Shown: positions 6,661-10,046 of the stretch, piece by piece
Layout: the number at the start of each line of letters is the position of its first letter
Position numbering within the stretch: the first letter of the stretch is position 1
Assembly (NCBI GenBank): GCA_001800185.1
Contig: MGUX01000058.1
Span: forward strand, 1 to 10,046
DNA length: 10,046 nt
DNA from: Elusimicrobia bacterium RIFCSPLOWO2_12_FULL_59_9
Lineage (GTDB): Bacteria > Elusimicrobiota > Elusimicrobia > O2-12-FULL-59-9
Reading direction: 5' to 3'
The notes under the pieces: generated by a model
The model's database searches: none
What the model was told of the DNA's origin: nothing
The model's input: only the letters and a program-made list of their open reading frames with translations
Position numbers and translations under genes: made by a program

Positions 6661-7482
6661 TCATTTCTGCATCCGGCCCACGCTGAAAAATGAGTCGGCC
6701 AGCTCTACGTCAAAACGCAGGTCATGGTATTTGAGTGTGGTCTTGCGCCCCGGCTTTTTGGGCGCGACGCACTCAAGGCGGGTCGGAATGCGCCGGCCGT
6801 CAAACACCTCAAATTCCGACAGCGAAACGACGCGCATGAGATCTCCGCGTTCGTTGTAGTCCTCCTCCCTTTCCGCCGCCACCTGCCCGTCCGCATAGAC
6901 GCGCGCCCAAAAAAGAATTTTTCCCCAAACGACGGGAGCTTCGGGCCGGGGGACGGACTCGATTTTGTAGAGGTCGAACTCCTCTCCGTTCTTTTTTTCA
7001 ATCAAGCGGTGGGTGTAATCCACAACGATGGAATCGGCCTTGACGAGATCCTCGTAGGTGAAATCCGAGCCCTGCCAGGAGGAGTGCATCATCGTCGGGG
7101 GCACTTTGAGCAGTCTCTCCACGTGCGGCATCCACATCCACATCTGGTCGCCGCGCCTCAAGGTGACCGTTCCTTTTTCCTTGGGCGGGGAATGGATCAC
7201 GATGTAGGCCAGCTTGCGGCCCTTGTTCCAGCCCTCGATGTCCAATTTCCGGGTCCAGCTCGGCGTGACTACCGTCATCGTCAACCGGCCGTGGCTGGTG
7301 TCGCCGCGCAGCGCCTTGTTGGCCCGGTCCACGATTTCGATCACGGAAAGGTCGCTTCGGTTTTCCGGCGGAGGCAAAGGGATTTGCGCGGGAGCACTGG
7401 AGGTCTGCGCTCGGAGGGACAAAGAAACGGAGGCTAAACACAGCGCGATGAAAACCGCGCTCGATATCCGGTTTTCCATCAT
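6661..7482 (-). CDS. LolA-like outer-membrane lipoprotein-sorting protein
   Basis: Predicted periplasmic carrier of 273 residues from the ATG at 7480-7482. An adjacent ATG at 7477-7479 would give 272. The N-terminus is a signal peptide (ENRISS, then AVFIALCLASVSLSL, likely cleaved near LRAQ) followed by a Pro-rich linker. The body contains GDQMWMWMPHVERLLKVPP (111-129) and SDFTYEDL (139-146), hallmarks of the outer-membrane lipoprotein-sorting family that shares the LolA/LolB half-barrel fold and binds acyl chains. An in-frame extension to 7608 exists, but it lies inside the MFS gene and has no secretory character, so it is rejected. The start overlaps the MFS stop as TGATG. The gene ends in a TGA in frame with the next permease. 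By family analogy it ferries a lipidated cargo from the permeases to the outer membrane; the cargo is not identifiable. Confidence 0.85.
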   Translation of the reverse strand: MMENRISSAVFIALCLASVSLSLRAQTSSAPAQIPLPPPENRSDLSVIEIVDRANKALRGDTSHGRLTMTVVTPSWTRKLDIEGWNKGRKLAYIVIHSPPKEKGTVTLRRGDQMWMWMPHVERLLKVPPTMMHSSWQGSDFTYEDLVKADSIVVDYTHRLIEKKNGEEFDLYKIESVPRPEAPVVWGKILFWARVYADGQVAAEREEDYNERGDLMRVVSLSEFEVFDGRRIPTRLECVAPKKPGRKTTLKYHDLRFDVELADSFFSVGRMQK

Positions 7483-8798
7483 CAAAGACGCAGCGCGCCC
7501 CTGGATATTCCGGGCATGGGTTTGATTCCGATAACGCTGTAGAATAGGTCCAAAGACTTTACCCCCGCCACCTCGCGGACCTCCCGGATGCGCGGAAGAA
7601 ACGCCCATAAAGCCAGGAGCCGCAGCGCCGCCGATAGAACCAACAGGCTGAAGAACCGGGAGCCGTATAAAGGCGGCAGGAGAATCAATAGATGGCTTCC
7701 CAAAAAAGCCCCGATGAAAATGGAAAAGCCGTTGACCATGTTGAAATCCCCCGTCGCCCCGACCCTTTGCGCGGGCGGCGCCGAGTCATAGATGAAGTTG
7801 CTTGTGCAAAGGTTGTATCCCGCCCAGACGACGCCGCTGGCCAATTGGATGCAAAAGAGATAGGCGGGGTCGGAGGACAGCAGCCACAGAAGCGGGATCG
7901 CGGGAAGGAAAAAGGAGCTCACGCGGATGACCCGCAGGTTGCCGGCATGGTCCGCGTGCCTGCCCCAGGCGTCCATCATGGTGAACGTGGTGAAGGTGGT
8001 GGCCACGGTCAGCACGGTGAAAGTCATATAGCCGAGCCGCAATTCTTGAAGCATGTACACCGGGAAAAAAGGCCCCGCCACGTTGACGGCGCAGCTCATG
8101 GCCGCGGAATACGCGAGAAAAGATCTTAGGTTGCGGTTGGGCCGCTGCGGCGCCGGGGAAGGAGCGTCGCCGCGCGGCGGCCCATGGACCAAAGGAGGCT
8201 CATGCATCTTCCCCAGAAAATGCCATGAAATCAGGCGGCAGACGGCGGCCAGGGAAAAAATCAAGAGAAAGCCCCCGATCGCCGACGTCCCATAAATTTG
8301 GAGAACCCCTCCGGCCGCCAAGCCGCAGGCGATGATCACCAGTCCCGTGATGCGGTTGCGCCATCCGAAATAGCCCGAGCGGCGGCTGAGAGGAAGATAC
8401 TCGCACATCAGGCTCCCCCATGGGGGCGCGGACAATCCCCCGAAGGTCGTATAGAGGATGGCCAAAAACATGAGTCCCGTGACGCGCATATCGGAAGGCA
8501 AAAACGCGAGCGCGGGCATGCCGAGAACCGCGGCGGCTTGAATGAACACGGCCGCGCGAAGCATCGTTTTTCTACCCCCGGCCAGGCGCTCGGCATGCTC
8601 CGCCCGGCTTTGGGCCAAAGCGGCGACCAGATTCGGCAGCGAGGCGAGGAGCCCTATCTGCGGCGCCTGAGCCCGGAAAGCAAGCGCATACGGAATGATG
8701 TAGTTTTCCACCATCCCTATCATGCCGGAGGCGAATACTCCGTCCATCAGCGAAGCCCGCAGGCTTTTTCGCACGCGGCCTTTCATTTTATTATGCAT
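7482..8798 (-). CDS. Major facilitator superfamily (MFS) transporter
   Basis: Inner-membrane protein of 438 residues with about 12 hydrophobic segments in two halves. A central hydrophilic, Pro/Arg-rich loop (GPPRGDAPSPAPQRPNRN) separates them, typical of MFS carriers. The first segment (MDGVFASGMIGMVENYIIPYALAF) and the following GLLASLPNLVAALAQ fit the family's first two helices. Longer starts are open up to a TTG at 8853-8855, but these run inside the upstream gene. The ATG at 8796-8798 lies just after that gene's stop and directly before the basic KMKGRVRKS leader. A second ATG at 8784-8786 is possible. Neither has a strong Shine-Dalgarno. The end overlaps the LolA-like gene (TGATG). No substrate motif is recognised. 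Its place in the cluster suggests it moves a precursor or cargo across the inner membrane. Confidence 0.85.
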   Translation of the reverse strand: MHNKMKGRVRKSLRASLMDGVFASGMIGMVENYIIPYALAFRAQAPQIGLLASLPNLVAALAQSRAEHAERLAGGRKTMLRAAVFIQAAAVLGMPALAFLPSDMRVTGLMFLAILYTTFGGLSAPPWGSLMCEYLPLSRRSGYFGWRNRITGLVIIACGLAAGGVLQIYGTSAIGGFLLIFSLAAVCRLISWHFLGKMHEPPLVHGPPRGDAPSPAPQRPNRNLRSFLAYSAAMSCAVNVAGPFFPVYMLQELRLGYMTFTVLTVATTFTTFTMMDAWGRHADHAGNLRVIRVSSFFLPAIPLLWLLSSDPAYLFCIQLASGVVWAGYNLCTSNFIYDSAPPAQRVGATGDFNMVNGFSIFIGAFLGSHLLILLPPLYGSRFFSLLVLSAALRLLALWAFLPRIREVREVAGVKSLDLFYSVIGIKPMPGISRGALRL

Positions 8799-8821
8799 GG
8801 ATTGGCGCGGGGAATGCGCCT

Positions 8822-9517
8822 TCAGGGAGCTTTGGGTTTCTTTCCAGGCGGGCAAAAGATCGCGGCTTGCGCGGCCTCTTCCAGGAGCTTGTCGTGAGAT
8901 TGCTTGTCTTGGCCGAGCTTGAGGCCATCCCCCGATTCTCTCCGGTTTTCCTGCTTGACCCGCCAGATTTTTAAATGGGTTTGATCCAGGCCCGAGTACA
9001 AAACCTCGCAGGGAAGGGCGATGGAGCCTTCAAACGTCGCGGTCTCGCCGCGCTTTAAATCCCCCGTGAACCATTCGCGACGGGCATCCGCTCCCATGCG
9101 GACGCCGATGCCGCCCTCGGCGTTTAAGTACTCCTGGATGGCCTCAATCTTGAGACGCTTGAGGCGGTGCCCTTCATTAGTAATGCGGATGCGGTAACTC
9201 ATCGTTTCGCAGCCGTAATAGAGCGGGTAAACGCCGAAATACCGGGAGGGCAGGAACAGGTCCTCATGCGTCACCATAGGGGGGTCCCAGTTCCAGGTTT
9301 GGCTCAGCCAAGTATGGTGGTAGTCGATCCCGGACGCGCCGACGACGGTATGGCCCCGGGACTCCAAATACTCGATCTCCCATGAAAATTCATAGTCCGG
9401 CTCCTGATGCCGGCCCGACTTTTTATCCTCCGGCAAACCCGCGGACAAAAAGCCCTGGGCCTGGACCAGCATGGCTGCGGCGAAAACCGAAGAGTAAAAC
9501 AAACTGGAACGCTTCAT
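8822..9517 (-). CDS. Secreted/periplasmic protein of unknown function
   Basis: First gene of the seven-gene cluster, 231 residues, not recognised. It begins with a signal peptide (KRSS, then LFYSSVFAAAMLVQAQGFLSAG). The mature part has a Tyr/Trp-rich stretch (about 60-105: YHHTWLSQTWNWDPPM, YFGVYPLYYGCETM). It continues with YRIRITNEGHRLKRLKIEAIQEYL and later a GETATFEGSIALP plus LKIW stretch. This alternation looks like an Ig-like or CARDB-like beta-sandwich. The tail is charged and helical (KLGQDKQSHDKLLEEAAQAA) and ends in CPPGKKPKAP. Three mature Cys (in YYGC, LPC and FCPP) could form disulfides. It is not a lipoprotein, as no lipobox Cys follows the signal. GAGGAG 6 nt upstream and a good promoter support the ATG at 9515-9517. 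It may be an accessory or binding subunit of the export system, by position only. Confidence 0.8.
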   Translation of the reverse strand: MKRSSLFYSSVFAAAMLVQAQGFLSAGLPEDKKSGRHQEPDYEFSWEIEYLESRGHTVVGASGIDYHHTWLSQTWNWDPPMVTHEDLFLPSRYFGVYPLYYGCETMSYRIRITNEGHRLKRLKIEAIQEYLNAEGGIGVRMGADARREWFTGDLKRGETATFEGSIALPCEVLYSGLDQTHLKIWRVKQENRRESGDGLKLGQDKQSHDKLLEEAAQAAIFCPPGKKPKAP

Positions 9518-9523
9518 GATTCT

Positions 9524-9529
9524 CTCCTC
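9524..9529 (-). promoter_or_regulatory. Shine-Dalgarno of the secreted-protein gene
   Basis: GAGGAG on the minus strand, 6 nt before the ATG at 9517. It fixes the start of the first gene of the seven-gene cluster and contrasts with the absence of any such site before the divergent MoxR gene. Confidence 0.75.
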
Positions 9530-9547
9530 AACAAAAGCCTATAAAGT

Positions 9548-9576
9548 AGTTTAACACGAGAAAGTCCCTTTTTCAA
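9548..9576 (-). promoter_or_regulatory. Candidate sigma70 promoter of the seven-gene envelope cluster
   Basis: On the minus strand TTGAAA (9571-9576, 5/6 to TTGACA) is separated by exactly 17 nt from TAAACT (9548-9553, 4/6 to TATAAT). TG sits one base upstream of the latter, an extended -10. The start of transcription would be near 9541, giving a leader of about 24 nt that carries the GAGGAG ribosome site. Confidence 0.6.
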
Positions 9577-9591
9577 GGCGATCGCTTGTTG

Positions 9592-9623
9592 CCACTCTAC
9601 CACTCTACCACTTTACCACTCGA
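9592..9623. repeat. Four tandem 8-bp repeats between divergent promoters
   Basis: Units CCACTCTA, CCACTCTA, CCACTTTA and CCACTCGA stand head to tail, the last two each differing from the first at one or two positions. They lie between the leftward promoter (9548-9576) and the rightward one (9638-9666). The period is not a helical turn, so the array could be an iterated regulator-binding site, a slippage-prone microsatellite or a neutral repeat. Confidence 0.75.
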
Positions 9624-9637
9624 TCCCTTCATCACTA

Positions 9638-9666
9638 TTGATTTTTGCCCGTTTGCCCACTACACT
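9638..9666 (+). promoter_or_regulatory. Candidate promoter giving a leaderless moxR-like mRNA
   Basis: TTGATT (9638-9643, 4/6) and TACACT (9661-9666, 4/6) are separated by 17 nt. The ATG of the MoxR gene begins at 9673, seven bases after the end of the -10, where transcription itself should begin. No Shine-Dalgarno precedes the ATG. Together these suggest a leaderless transcript. Confidence 0.5.
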
Positions 9667-9672
9667 TAATGC

Positions 9673-10046
9673 ATGGCGTCCGAAGCCGTCCAATCCCTGC
9701 TGGACGAAGTCAACCGCGTCATGATCGGCAAGCCCGAAACGGTGCGCCTGACCGTGACCACGCTCATCGCCCAGGGCCATCTGCTCATCCAGGACGTTCC
9801 CGGCACCGGAAAAACGCTATTGGGAATCACGCTCGCGCACGCCATCGCGGCGGATTTCAAGAGAATTCAATTCACCAACGACCTTTTGCCCGCCGACATC
9901 CTGGGAACCAGCGTCTTCAACCCCAAGACGGGGATATTCGACTTCAGGCCCGGACCCATCTTCAGCAACATCGTGCTGACCGACGAAATCAACCGCTCCA
10001 CGCCCAAGACCCAGAGCGCGCTTTTGGAGACCATGAACGATCTCCG
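9673..10046 (+). CDS. MoxR-family AAA+ ATPase, N-terminal part (runs off window)
   Basis: The reading frame is open from the ATG at 9673-9675 to the window edge (124 complete codons). It shows the MoxR/RavA-type AAA+ core: VNRVMIGKPE (13-22), the Walker A loop DVPGTGKT (41-48), the MoxR-specific FTNDLLPADILG (67-78), GPIFSNI (94-100), Walker B VLTDEINRS (101-109) and KTQSALLETM (112-121). MoxR ATPases are cytoplasmic chaperone-like motors, often followed by DUF58 and von Willebrand A-domain genes, which would lie beyond the window. A nearby ATG at 9669 is in another frame and is not used. The gene is divergent from the envelope cluster and shares its promoter region. The family call is sure. 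Confidence 0.93.
   Translation, partial: MASEAVQSLLDEVNRVMIGKPETVRLTVTTLIAQGHLLIQDVPGTGKTLLGITLAHAIAADFKRIQFTNDLLPADILGTSVFNPKTGIFDFRPGPIFSNIVLTDEINRSTPKTQSALLETMNDL

Noticed and set aside
6661..6663. TGA decoded as an amino acid (recoded genetic code or selenocysteine) to fuse the LolA-like protein with permease 1
   Set aside because: TGA is the stop of the transcarbamylase and MFS genes, Trp is TGG throughout, and a soluble periplasmic carrier fused before a cytoplasmic N-terminus would have the wrong topology. Kept only as an alternative in the start-codon finding.
6724..7437. A 237-codon plus-strand frame opposite the LolA-like gene
   Set aside because: It lies fully antisense to a gene with clear family motifs (SDFTYEDL, MWMWMP), and its product is His/Arg-rich without a domain.
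7483..7608. N-terminal extension of the LolA-like protein to 7608
   Set aside because: It would put a Gly/Arg-rich stretch before the signal peptide and lies inside the MFS coding region. The ATG at the TGATG junction is a natural start.
8799..8855. TTG start of the MFS protein at 8853-8855
   Set aside because: It lies within the upstream secreted-protein gene, adds 19 hydrophilic residues before the first membrane helix and has no ribosome site. The ATG at 8796-8798 is preferred.
9592..9623. CRISPR-like array
   Set aside because: The units are only 8 bp with no spacers, and no cas gene is nearby.
9666..9860. 64-codon minus-strand frame near the divergent promoter
   Set aside because: It is antisense to the MoxR ATPase coding sequence, whose Walker and FTNDLLPAD motifs are unambiguous.

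Overview
The window comes from a diderm (Gram-negative-type) bacterium of moderately high GC. Several products only make sense with an outer membrane: a C-terminal-Phe beta-barrel, a LolA-like periplasmic protein and a LolCDE-like ABC transporter. Trp is always TGG and TGA is used as a stop, so the standard bacterial code applies. No ribosomal or other marker gene is present. The style would fit an uncultivated diderm phylum (Elusimicrobiota is a guess), but this is weak inference.

Layout. Bases 1-186 (+) are the 3' end of an amidohydrolase. Bases 202-2195 (-) hold a two-gene operon, an acetylornithine/ornithine-type carbamoyltransferase followed by carbamate kinase. The two overlap as ATGA and sit behind a strong Shine-Dalgarno, a short structured leader and a perfect TATAAT. 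Bases 2325-9517 (-) hold seven tightly packed genes read leftward: a secreted orphan protein, an MFS transporter, a LolA-like lipoprotein-sorting protein, two tandem FtsX/LolC-type permeases, a LolD-type ATPase and an outer-membrane beta-barrel. Most junctions overlap or abut (TGATG, in-frame TGA, TAATG, 4-nt gap, 11-bp overlap). Bases 9518-9672 are a divergent promoter region with a four-unit 8-bp tandem repeat. From 9673 (+) the 5' end of a MoxR-type AAA+ ATPase runs off the window, and its transcript is predicted to be leaderless.

How the genes fit together. The seven-gene cluster looks like a complete trans-envelope route: inner-membrane MFS, ABC extraction complex, periplasmic carrier and outer-membrane barrel. 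The likely cargo is a lipid, a lipoprotein or another lipophilic molecule, but nothing in the sequence identifies it. The carbamoyltransferase plus carbamate kinase pair suggests phosphorolysis of a ureido compound (citrulline or N-acetylcitrulline type) followed by ATP formation from carbamoyl phosphate. The transcarbamylase departs from its relatives in the loops that normally set substrate choice.

The most notable points are the unusual transcarbamylase, the seven-gene envelope cluster, and the first permease. That permease lacks any ATG/GTG/TTG at its homologous N-terminus and follows the previous gene's TGA in the same frame.
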